Assembly (NCBI RefSeq): GCF_025399835.1
Contig: NZ_JAODVR010000001.1
Span: 744,001 to 808,000, forward strand
Reading direction: 5' to 3'
From: Haloarchaeobius sp. HME9146
Lineage (GTDB): Archaea; Halobacteriota; Halobacteria; Halobacteriales; Natrialbaceae
DNA: 64,000 nucleotides
Shown here one piece after another: positions 1-7,044 of the stretch (position 1 is the first letter of the stretch; every line of letters begins with the position of its first letter). The notes under the pieces were generated by a model, which saw only the letters and a program-made list of their open reading frames with translations, was not told where the DNA came from and ran no database searches. The position numbers and the translations under genes are program-made.

Positions 1-417
1 GACGACCCGCTCGACGACCTGTTCGACTCGGTCGAGGAGAGCGCGGCGACCGGGTCGGCGGGCCGGACCGACCCCGAGTACGACGGGTTCGACGCCGACG
101 ACCTCGCGGACTTCAAGCGCGGTGCGCGCAAGGACCGTGTCGAGAACAACTCGTTCGGCGTGGGCGTCGAGACCCCGACCGAAGACGACCGGCTCGCGGC
201 CTACGGGGCGGCCATCGACGCGGGTGGTAACCTCTCGGTCCGGGGACTGCTCGACGACGACACCTTCGTTCCGACGTTCCCGGCGGCCGACCAGGACGAG
301 GTTCGCATCGCCTACGACGACGGGTGCGACCTCGACGCGCCGCCTGCCGCCGAGATAGAGACCGACGAGGGGTTCGTCTGGGTGAACGCGGACGGGCTCT
401 CACTGGACGACGACTGA
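1..417 (+). CDS. C-terminal part of an acidic protein of unknown function
   Basis: The reading frame is open from the first base and ends at TGA 415-417, so this is the last 138 residues of a gene that begins before the window. It is rich in Asp and Glu, as expected for a haloarchaeal soluble protein. It has no signal, membrane segment or cysteine cluster in the visible part. A predicted helical stretch with a basic patch (DFKRGARKDRVENNS) is followed by a folded-looking region. I do not recognise the family. It runs toward the methyltransferase gene on the other strand and stops 11 bases before that gene ends. Confidence 0.7.
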   Translation, partial: DDPLDDLFDSVEESAATGSAGRTDPEYDGFDADDLADFKRGARKDRVENNSFGVGVETPTEDDRLAAYGAAIDAGGNLSVRGLLDDDTFVPTFPAADQDEVRIAYDDGCDLDAPPAAEIETDEGFVWVNADGLSLDDD

Positions 418-428
418 CTCGCGGGCGC

Positions 429-1139
429 TCACTTCGGGACGGCGACACAGGGCGTGTCCCGGCCGACGAAGGAGTGGTGTCTCGCACCGACGAGCGCCCA
501 GTAGTCGCGGGGGCGGGTCCCGAGCAGGTCCTCGATGTGCCGGTACGACAGCAGGTTGTCGCCCTCGACCACGTGCCGGAACAGCTCCCGGCGTGCGCCC
601 GTGAACTCGCGGTCGAACCGGGTGTGGGTGTAGCGGTTGGGATAGTTGAAGACGAGCTGGCCGCCCGGCCGCACGTGGTCGTACATGGCCCGGACGGCTG
701 TCTCGGCGTCGTCGACGAAGTAGAGCGTGGCCATGCAGTACACCAGGTCGAAGGTCCGGCCGGTACCGAGCTCGGGAAGGGCATCGACGGCGAAGTGAAC
801 GTTGTGGAAGCCGAGTTCGTCGGCCAGCCGGCGGTTGTCCTCGATGACGGACGCGGAGACGTCGTAGCCGTAGAACTCGGTGTCGGGGTAGCGGACCGCG
901 AGTTCGAACAGGTCGACGGCGGGACCACAGCCGACCGAGGCGACCGAGGCGGGCCCGCCGAGGGTGCGCTCCGCGCTCGGTGGCCAGTGACGGTCGATGA
1001 AGCGGGCCAGCAGGCCGGGCATCGCCTCGCGGCCGATGTAGGCCACGCGGTCGTAGTCACCGGTCGAGTAGAAATCCTCCCAGCGTGTGGCCGCCCCCGG
1101 GTCGGCCCACGTCGCGTCGGTGATGGCGTTCTCGGACAT
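429..1139 (-). CDS. class I SAM-dependent methyltransferase
   Basis: A 236-residue protein with a Rossmann methyltransferase core. SAM-binding motif I is seen as ASVGCGPAVDLFELA, followed by an acidic motif II (TEFYGYDVSA). The motif IV/V region reads FDLVYCMATLYFVDDAE and is followed by GGQLVFNYPN. The substrate cannot be told from sequence; the fold is that of small-molecule methyltransferases. It is a clear paralog of the next gene (1209-1862) in the same direction, with the shared stretches YCMATLYFVDD and LVFNYPNR, so the pair is a tandem duplication. It starts at ATG 1139, with 69 bases between the two genes. Confidence 0.85.
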   Translation of the reverse strand: MSENAITDATWADPGAATRWEDFYSTGDYDRVAYIGREAMPGLLARFIDRHWPPSAERTLGGPASVASVGCGPAVDLFELAVRYPDTEFYGYDVSASVIEDNRRLADELGFHNVHFAVDALPELGTGRTFDLVYCMATLYFVDDAETAVRAMYDHVRPGGQLVFNYPNRYTHTRFDREFTGARRELFRHVVEGDNLLSYRHIEDLLGTRPRDYWALVGARHHSFVGRDTPCVAVPK

Positions 1140-1208
1140 ACTACTCTGAATGCGACGATCAGTGATAACGGGACACCGGGAGTGCGGGAGTCCCGCCAGG
1201 GAAGGAGA

Positions 1209-1862
1209 TTACGCGGGTGCCGGTTTCCGGACGAACACCGCGGGACTGCGCCGGGTCGCGTAGGTTTCGTCGCGAGCACCGACGGCCGTCCAGTAGCTCC
1301 GTGGGCGGCGGCCGAGGACGGCCTCGATGGCGTCGTAACTGAGCAGGTTCTCACCGCGGGCGACGCGCTCGAACGCCTCGCGCTTGTGTTCGGGTGCCTC
1401 CTCGCGGACCCACGTCCGGGTGTGGCGGTTCGGGTAGTTGAAGACGAGGTGGCCGCCGGGGGCCACGGTGTCGTAGAGTTCGGCGAGGGCGCGCTCGACG
1501 TCGTCGACGAAGTAGAGGGTCGCCATGCAGTAGACCAGGTCGAACTCGCGGTCGATGGCGAGGTCGGGGAGCGAGTCGACGGCGAAGTGGACGTTCGACA
1601 GGCCCGCCTCGGCGGCGTGTTCGCGGTTCGCCTCGACCACCGACGGGGCCAGGTCGTAGCCGTAGAACTCGGTCTGGGGGTAGCGTGGAGCGAGCTCGAA
1701 GTCGACGAGGGCCGGGCCACAGCCCACGTCAGCGACCGTGTCGGGGACGCCGACGCGCTCGATGAACGTCTCGAGGTGTGCCGGCATGTCGTCGCCGCCG
1801 ACGTAGGCCCCGCGGTCCCAGTCCGTGGCGGCGTAGAAGTCCGCTTCCCAGTCGAAGGGCAT
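1209..1862 (-). CDS. class I SAM-dependent methyltransferase (tandem paralog)
   Basis: Motif I is DVGCGPALVDFELA and the acidic motif is TEFYGYDLAPS. YCMATLYFVDDVE and LVFNYPNRHT match the downstream paralog. I start it at ATG 1862 (MPFDWEADFYAATDW), because this aligns with the paralog N-terminus and gives 217 residues. The frame stays open upstream to 1922, but that part consists of an exact-period 27-bp repeat (9 residues per unit, LT..LL.PA), so it may be either a short repetitive leader peptide or non-coding. The substrate is unknown. Confidence 0.82.
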   Translation of the reverse strand: MPFDWEADFYAATDWDRGAYVGGDDMPAHLETFIERVGVPDTVADVGCGPALVDFELAPRYPQTEFYGYDLAPSVVEANREHAAEAGLSNVHFAVDSLPDLAIDREFDLVYCMATLYFVDDVERALAELYDTVAPGGHLVFNYPNRHTRTWVREEAPEHKREAFERVARGENLLSYDAIEAVLGRRPRSYWTAVGARDETYATRRSPAVFVRKPAPA

Positions 1863-1884
1863 GCGTAGCCATGACAGAGCGGGG

Positions 1885-1960
1885 CGCAATAGCGTTGCGG
1901 TCAGAGCAGGGACCAATAGCATTGTGGTCAGCTCGGGGCGCGATAGCCTTGCAGTCGGGT
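1885..1960. repeat. three tandem units of 27 bp upstream of a methyltransferase gene
   Basis: The cores AATAGCGTTGCGGTCAG, AATAGCATTGTGGTCAG and GATAGCCTTGCAGTCGG start at 1888, 1915 and 1942, exactly 27 bases apart. They lie 26 to about 100 bases upstream of the chosen start codon of the minus-strand gene 1209-1862. Because 27 is a multiple of three, the block could be read as a 9-residue peptide repeat in frame with that gene, or it could be a set of regulator-binding iterons. Confidence 0.75.
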
Positions 1961-2054
1961 CCTATCCAGGGTCTTTCGACACTGTTGGCTATCCGTCTTG
2001 GAAAATATAACGACCACAGAAAGAATTAAATGTATTTAGAACCAGTTAGGAATA

Positions 2055-2660
2055 ATGGTTGTTGGGGAATCTGACACGAACGAGGCGGAGGCCGAGGGGT
2101 TGTCCGACGTGCTCGACGCGTTCGACGTCGACACGGCGGACGAGGTCGTCGAGGCGAACGACACGGGGTCGAGCGACGACGCGGTCGCCGTGGTCGAGAC
2201 GATACTCGGAGACCTGGACGAGCCGGTCTCGACCGGGGAGGACGAGGAGCTGGACCACGACGCCGAGGGCACGGGTGACGACGAACCCACCGGCCTCGAC
2301 GGCGCGTTCGCCGACTTCGAGGCCGATGCCGAGCCCGGCGTCGAGACGATGGCGATGATGGGGACGATAGAGACGGCCGGGACGATGGAGACGGCCGAGA
2401 CAGCCGGGACGACCGGGAGGGGAGAGCAAGTCAGCGCGACGCTGGTACGGGTCCCCAACGAGGCGTTCGGGTCGGCACCGGTTGCGGGCCGACCCGGCGA
2501 CGAGGACTACGACACCGCCCACGACGAGTTCAAGGCGCTCGCCGAAGAGATGGACACCGACGACGTGGACGTCGAGGAGCTCGACCTCTCCGAGTTGACC
2601 CTCGGCGAACCGATGTCCGCATCACAGCTCGCCGAGGGCCTCCCCGAATCCGACGACTAG
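2055..2660 (+). CDS. acidic protein of unknown function, paralog of the next gene
   Basis: A 201-residue, very acidic protein without signal peptide or membrane segment. An N-terminal block LSDVLDAFDVDTADEVVE and a C-terminal block (HDEFKALAEEMDTDD, then ELDLSELTLG) recur in the downstream gene at 2784. The middle is a low-complexity Thr/Glu/Met stretch (TIETAGTMETAETAGT, about residues 95-115). I read the two genes as a tandem duplication with diverged linkers. An AT-rich promoter-like stretch (GAAAATATAAC) lies about 50 bases upstream of the ATG. I do not recognise the family; the conserved terminal blocks suggest short interaction motifs around a disordered linker. Confidence 0.75.
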   Translation: MVVGESDTNEAEAEGLSDVLDAFDVDTADEVVEANDTGSSDDAVAVVETILGDLDEPVSTGEDEELDHDAEGTGDDEPTGLDGAFADFEADAEPGVETMAMMGTIETAGTMETAETAGTTGRGEQVSATLVRVPNEAFGSAPVAGRPGDEDYDTAHDEFKALAEEMDTDDVDVEELDLSELTLGEPMSASQLAEGLPESDD

Positions 2661-2783
2661 GACACGCGATTCGCCCGGAGTTCCTTCTTGGCGCGTTCCT
2701 CTCGCGGTCGCCCCCACGAAAACATCTCGAAATTGAAAGGAGCCGTGCGAGGAATTAACTACCAGTAGGCTGAAACCGTAGCC

Positions 2784-3419
2784 ATGCCAACCCGGGAGTC
2801 CGAGCCGAACACCGGGTCGACGGGCGAACTGTCGGACGTCGTCGACGCGTTCGACGTCGAGACGGTCGAGGAGGTCATCGAGGACAACGACACCGGCGAC
2901 AGCGAGGTCGCCGACCCCGACGCCGTCTTCGATTCGCTCCTCGATGCCGACGGGTCGACCACGGCCGAGGAGCGCCGGCTCGACCACGAACCGCCGGTGA
3001 CCGAACTCGACGGGGCGTTCGCCGCCGTCGAGACCGAACTCGACCACGACGAGGCACCCGACCGTCTCGGCCGCTGGCTCGCGTACGACGGGTTCGACTT
3101 CGCGGACGAGCAGGCCGCACCCACGGCGACCCCCGGCCCGAGCGCCCACGAGGAGTTCAAATCGCTCGCCGCCGAGTCGGAGACGGTCGACCTCGACGAC
3201 CTCGACCTCGACGACCTGGCGCTCGGGGACGGGACCGTCGCGGCCTCGCTCGACATCGACATGCCGGCCGAGGAGGACTCGCTCGCCGAGGCGATGCTGG
3301 CCGGCGACGAGGAGGTTGAGGGAGGCGAGACCGACGTGGGCGAGACCGGTGGTGGCGACAGCACCGGGGACGACAGCGGCGAGGACGCCATCGACGAGAC
3401 CGGCTTCGACTGGGACTGA
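2784..3419 (+). CDS. acidic protein of unknown function, paralog of the previous gene
   Basis: A 211-residue acidic protein. LSDVVDAFDVETVEEVIE near residue 16 and HEEFKSLAAESETVD followed by DLDDLALGDG match the upstream paralog. The end (last 40 residues) is Gly/Asp/Glu rich and probably disordered. The upstream regions of the two paralogs also look alike: GGAATTAACTACCAGTAGG here against AGAATTAAAT...ACCAGTTAGG there, so the promoter seems to have been duplicated with the gene. No enzyme motif is visible. Confidence 0.75.
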   Translation: MPTRESEPNTGSTGELSDVVDAFDVETVEEVIEDNDTGDSEVADPDAVFDSLLDADGSTTAEERRLDHEPPVTELDGAFAAVETELDHDEAPDRLGRWLAYDGFDFADEQAAPTATPGPSAHEEFKSLAAESETVDLDDLDLDDLALGDGTVAASLDIDMPAEEDSLAEAMLAGDEEVEGGETDVGETGGGDSTGDDSGEDAIDETGFDWD

Positions 3420-3648
3420 GTCGGGCCGTCTCACGGCTCCCGAAGGCTTTTCTTCGGTCACGCGAACATCTGGGGTATGGCAGCCGAATCCAGCCATCGT
3501 GGTATCGCACGCCAGCACTGCGACAGCCCCGGGTTCGGCTTTTTCTTCGCGGTGTAGGCACGGCGGACTCGGCCGGGGCGGTCTCGGCGGACGAAATCGT
3601 GCGCTTCGGAATAGCTAACTGACTGACCCGAGGAAGCAGACACAAGAG

Positions 3649-5151
3649 ATGCAACTAGCAGCGACACAGGCCGCGGTCCTCGAAACCGCGAGCGCGACCG
3701 ACCCGAAGTCGGTCGTGGCGCTGGCCGACGAGCTGGGCGAGAAGCCCGAGTCGGTCGCGGGCGCGGCCTTCGACCTGGAAGCACAGGGCCTCCTCACCAT
3801 CGAGGAGCGAACCACAGAACACGTCGAACTCACCGACGAGGGCGAGCGCTACATCGACGAGGGCCTCCCCGAGGTCCGCCTGTACGAGGCGGCCGTCGAG
3901 GTCGGCGCGACCGACGAACCGGTGTCGATGGGGCAGGTCATCGGGGCGTCCGGCCTCGGCGACCTCGTCGACATCGCGCTCGCGAACTACGCCCGGAAAG
4001 GGTATGGGGAAATCGACAGCGGCGAACTCTCCGCGAACGCGGACGCCGACCCCGCCGACGACGAGGAGGCGCGGGCGCTGTCGGCCCTGCAGGCCGGCGA
4101 GTCCGTGACCGATTCGGGCGTCCTCGACCAGCTCGAGCGCCGCGGCCTCGTCGAGCGTGTCGAGCAGACAGACCGGCTCATCACGCTCACCGAGGCGGGC
4201 GTCACCGCCATGATGGAGGGCGTCGAGGTGGCCGAGTCCGTCGGCCAGCTCACCCCCGAGCTGCTCACAAGCGGCGAGTGGCAGGACGTCGAGTTCGCCG
4301 AGTACAACGTCGAAGCCGACGCCGAGACGCTGTACGGCGGCAAGAAGCACATCCTCCGCCAGACTGCGGATAGGGTCAAGGACGTACTCGTCGGGATGGG
4401 CTTCCAGGAGATGGAAGGCCCGCACGCCGACGCCGAGTTCTGGATCAACGACTGCCTGTTCATGCCCCAGGACCACCCTGCCAGAACGCACTGGGACCAG
4501 TTCGCGCTGGACGTCCCGCCGATGCAGGACCTCCCCGAGGACCTCGTCGACCGCGTCGAGGACGCCCACAAGAACGGCGTGGGCGAGGACGGCGACGGCT
4601 ACCACTCGCCGTGGACCGAAGACGTGGCACGCGGGGTCGACCTCCGCGGGCACACCACCTCGCTGTCGATGCGCTACCTCTCCGGCGAGGCCGTCGGCGA
4701 CCTCGAACCGCCCCAGCGGTACTTCAGCGTGGAGAAGGTGTACCGCAACGACACGCTCGACGCGACCCACCTGCTGGAGTTCTTCCAGATCGAGGGCTGG
4801 GTGATGGCCGAGGACCTCTCGGTCCGTGACCTGATGGGCACGTTCACCGAGTTCTACGAGCAGTTCGGCATCACCGACCTGCAGTTCAAGCCCCACTACA
4901 ACCCGTACACGGAGCCGAGCTTCGAGCTGTTCGGCGAACACCCGCGCACGGGCGAACTCGTCGAGATAGGCAATTCGGGTATCTTCCGCGAGGAGGTGCT
5001 CCGCCCGCTCGGCGTGGAGTGCGACGTGATGGCGTGGGGGCTCGCCCTCGAACGCCTGCTGATGCTCACGCATGGGTTCGAAGACATCCGAGACGTGCAC
5101 GGGACGCTGTGTGACCTCGACTTCCTGCGGAACGCGGAGGTGATTCGCTAA
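3649..5151 (+). CDS. pheS: phenylalanine--tRNA ligase alpha subunit
   Basis: The 500-residue catalytic subunit of PheRS, which charges tRNA-Phe. An N-terminal part with winged-helix-like repeats (about residues 1-190) is followed by the class II synthetase core. Motif 2 is seen as RYFSVEKVYRND. The phenylalanine pocket region reads FKPHYNPYTEPSFELFGEHP, and motif 3 is GLALERLLMLTHG near the end. Length fits the archaeal/eukaryotic type. Its stop codon overlaps the pheT start by one base (TAATG), so the two are co-translated. The 229 bases before it (3420-3648) hold no gene that I can support. Confidence 0.97.
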   Translation: MQLAATQAAVLETASATDPKSVVALADELGEKPESVAGAAFDLEAQGLLTIEERTTEHVELTDEGERYIDEGLPEVRLYEAAVEVGATDEPVSMGQVIGASGLGDLVDIALANYARKGYGEIDSGELSANADADPADDEEARALSALQAGESVTDSGVLDQLERRGLVERVEQTDRLITLTEAGVTAMMEGVEVAESVGQLTPELLTSGEWQDVEFAEYNVEADAETLYGGKKHILRQTADRVKDVLVGMGFQEMEGPHADAEFWINDCLFMPQDHPARTHWDQFALDVPPMQDLPEDLVDRVEDAHKNGVGEDGDGYHSPWTEDVARGVDLRGHTTSLSMRYLSGEAVGDLEPPQRYFSVEKVYRNDTLDATHLLEFFQIEGWVMAEDLSVRDLMGTFTEFYEQFGITDLQFKPHYNPYTEPSFELFGEHPRTGELVEIGNSGIFREEVLRPLGVECDVMAWGLALERLLMLTHGFEDIRDVHGTLCDLDFLRNAEVIR

Positions 5152-6911
5152 TGCCAGTCGTAGACGTCGACCCCGACGAACTGAGAAGCCTGACCGGCCA
5201 CGACGAGAAATCGGACGAGGAACTCAAGGAGGACATGTTCGGCCTCGGCCTCGAGTTCGAGGGCGAGACCGAAGACGGCGAGTTCCAGCTGGAGTTCGCC
5301 CCGGACCGCCTCGACCGCCTCTCCGTCGAGGGCGTCGCGCGTTCGCTTCGCTACCAGTACGGCGACGACCGCGGCGTGTACGTCCCGAAGACGAACGACC
5401 CGGACTGGACCATCGAGGTCGACGAGTCCGTGCCCGACGAACGCCCGTACGTGACTGGCGCGGTCATCCGCGGTGTGAACCTCAGCGAGTCGGCACTGGA
5501 TTCGCTCATCCAGCTGCAGGAGAAGCTGCACGCGACGATGGGCCGAAAGCGCGTCAAGGGTGCCATCGGCATCCACGACCTGACGATGCTCAAAGGCACC
5601 TCCGCCGGTGAGGACGGCGGCAACAGCATCCAGTACGTCGGCGTCGAACCCGACGAAGACGTGTTCGTCCCGCTCGACTCCGACGTGGAGATGACGCCCG
5701 CGGAGGTCCTGACCGACCACCCGACCGGCGAGAAGTACGCCGACGTCATCGCCGACTACGAGCGCTACCCGGCCATCTACGACGACATCGGGCTGTTCTC
5801 GTTCCCGCCGGTCATCAACGGCCGCCGGACCGAGGTGAGTACGGAAAGCCGGGACCTGTTCGTCGAGCTGACCGGCACCGACCAGTGGACCATCGACAAG
5901 ATGTGCAACATCATCTGCTACGCGCTCGACGCCCGCGGCGCGACCATCGAGGAGGTCACCGTCGACTACCCCGACAAGGACGTCTACGCCGGGGACAAGG
6001 TGGAACTGGTCGCGCCCGACGTCGACCTCGTCCGCCCGAACTTCGAGACGAGCGACAAGACGGTCCGGCACAGCCGTATCGAGTCGCTGCTCGGCATCAA
6101 CCTCGACCCCGAGGAGGTCGTGGACCTGCTCGAACGCGCGGGACTCGACGCCATCCAGGCAGAGAACGATGACGGTGAACTCGTCTACGAGGTGGACGTG
6201 CCGCCGTACCGCGTGGACGTGCTCCACCCGCTCGACATCGTGGACGACGTGGGCCGTGCCTACGGATTCAACGAACTGGAGCCGACGTACCCCGAGGTCG
6301 GGACTGTCGGCGGCCGCCACGAGCGAACCGGGCTCGAGGACGCGGTCCGCGACCAGCTGGTGGGACTGGGCTTCGAGGACATGCTCAACTTCCACATGAT
6401 AAACGAGCGCGAGAACTACGAGCGCATGCGCCTCGACCCCGACGCGGACGACTGCCTGGGCGCAGGCCAGCCCGTGACCATCACGGAGCCCTACAGCGAG
6501 GACTACACGATGGTCCGCTCGTGGGCGCTCCCGTCGCTCATGATGGTGCTGGAGAACAACACCCACCGGTCGTACCCGCAGGACATCGCCGAGGTCGGCT
6601 TCGCCGCCCACTACGACGACTCGGTGGACACCTACGTCGCGGAGCGCCGGACGGTCGCCGGGGCACTGGCTCGTCACGACGCCTCCTACGAGGACGCGAA
6701 GGCCCGCCTGCAGGCGCTCGCGCGCAACTTCGAGGTCGAGCTGACGACTCCGCCCACGACCCACCCGTCGTTCATCGACGGCCGGACCGCCGAGGTCCGC
6801 ATCGACGGCGAGGTCGCCGGTGTGGTCGGTGAGGTCCACCCGGCGGTGCTCGTGGAGCACGATCTGGAGGTTCCGGTGACCGCGTTCGAGTTCGACCTGG
6901 ACGCGCTGTAG
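5151..6911 (+). CDS. pheT: phenylalanine--tRNA ligase beta subunit
   Basis: A 586-residue beta subunit of PheRS that forms the heterotetramer with PheS. The B3/B4 editing module is visible (GRKRVKGAIGIHDL; INGRRTEVSTESRDLFVELTG). It is followed by the B5 domain (VRHSRIESLLGI ... VDVPPYRVDVLHPLDIVDDV) and the catalytic-like C-terminal domain. As in other archaeal proteins, the bacterial N-terminal EMAP-like and C-terminal anticodon-binding extensions are absent. It overlaps pheS by one base, marking a two-gene operon. Confidence 0.97.
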   Translation: MPVVDVDPDELRSLTGHDEKSDEELKEDMFGLGLEFEGETEDGEFQLEFAPDRLDRLSVEGVARSLRYQYGDDRGVYVPKTNDPDWTIEVDESVPDERPYVTGAVIRGVNLSESALDSLIQLQEKLHATMGRKRVKGAIGIHDLTMLKGTSAGEDGGNSIQYVGVEPDEDVFVPLDSDVEMTPAEVLTDHPTGEKYADVIADYERYPAIYDDIGLFSFPPVINGRRTEVSTESRDLFVELTGTDQWTIDKMCNIICYALDARGATIEEVTVDYPDKDVYAGDKVELVAPDVDLVRPNFETSDKTVRHSRIESLLGINLDPEEVVDLLERAGLDAIQAENDDGELVYEVDVPPYRVDVLHPLDIVDDVGRAYGFNELEPTYPEVGTVGGRHERTGLEDAVRDQLVGLGFEDMLNFHMINERENYERMRLDPDADDCLGAGQPVTITEPYSEDYTMVRSWALPSLMMVLENNTHRSYPQDIAEVGFAAHYDDSVDTYVAERRTVAGALARHDASYEDAKARLQALARNFEVELTTPPTTHPSFIDGRTAEVRIDGEVAGVVGEVHPAVLVEHDLEVPVTAFEFDLDAL

Positions 6912-6979
6912 TCGCGCTTCGGTTCTCTTTTCGGTGCACCGGTCGCGGGAGCGGAGCGCGACGCCCGGGGAAAATAGTG

Positions 6980-7042
6980 TAGTCGAATCGTGTAGTCGAA
7001 CCGTGGACTCGAATCGTGGGTTCGAATCGCGGAGTCGCCGTG
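6980..7042. repeat. 13-bp tandem repeat between convergent genes
   Basis: TCGAATCG, TCGAACCG, TCGAATCG, TCGAATCG and a diverged TCGCCGTG start at 6983, 6996, 7009, 7022 and 7035, an exact 13-bp period over five units. The array fills most of the space between the pheT stop and the stop codon of the convergent surface-protein gene at 7045. Its role is unknown; a position between two gene ends fits a spacer or transcription-end function. Confidence 0.8.
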
Positions 7043-7044
7043 AT

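Noticed and set aside
113-1720. Long minus-strand frames of Arg/Ser/Pro-rich composition across the methyltransferase genes
   Set aside because: They are shadow frames of GC-rich coding DNA; the real frames carry SAM-binding motifs and paralogy.
3458-3784. Minus-strand frame in the space before pheS
   Set aside because: It has no recognisable domain, runs into pheS and has no clear promoter.
3655-5100. 481-residue minus-strand frame opposite pheS
   Set aside because: It is an antisense shadow; pheS motifs are intact on the plus strand.
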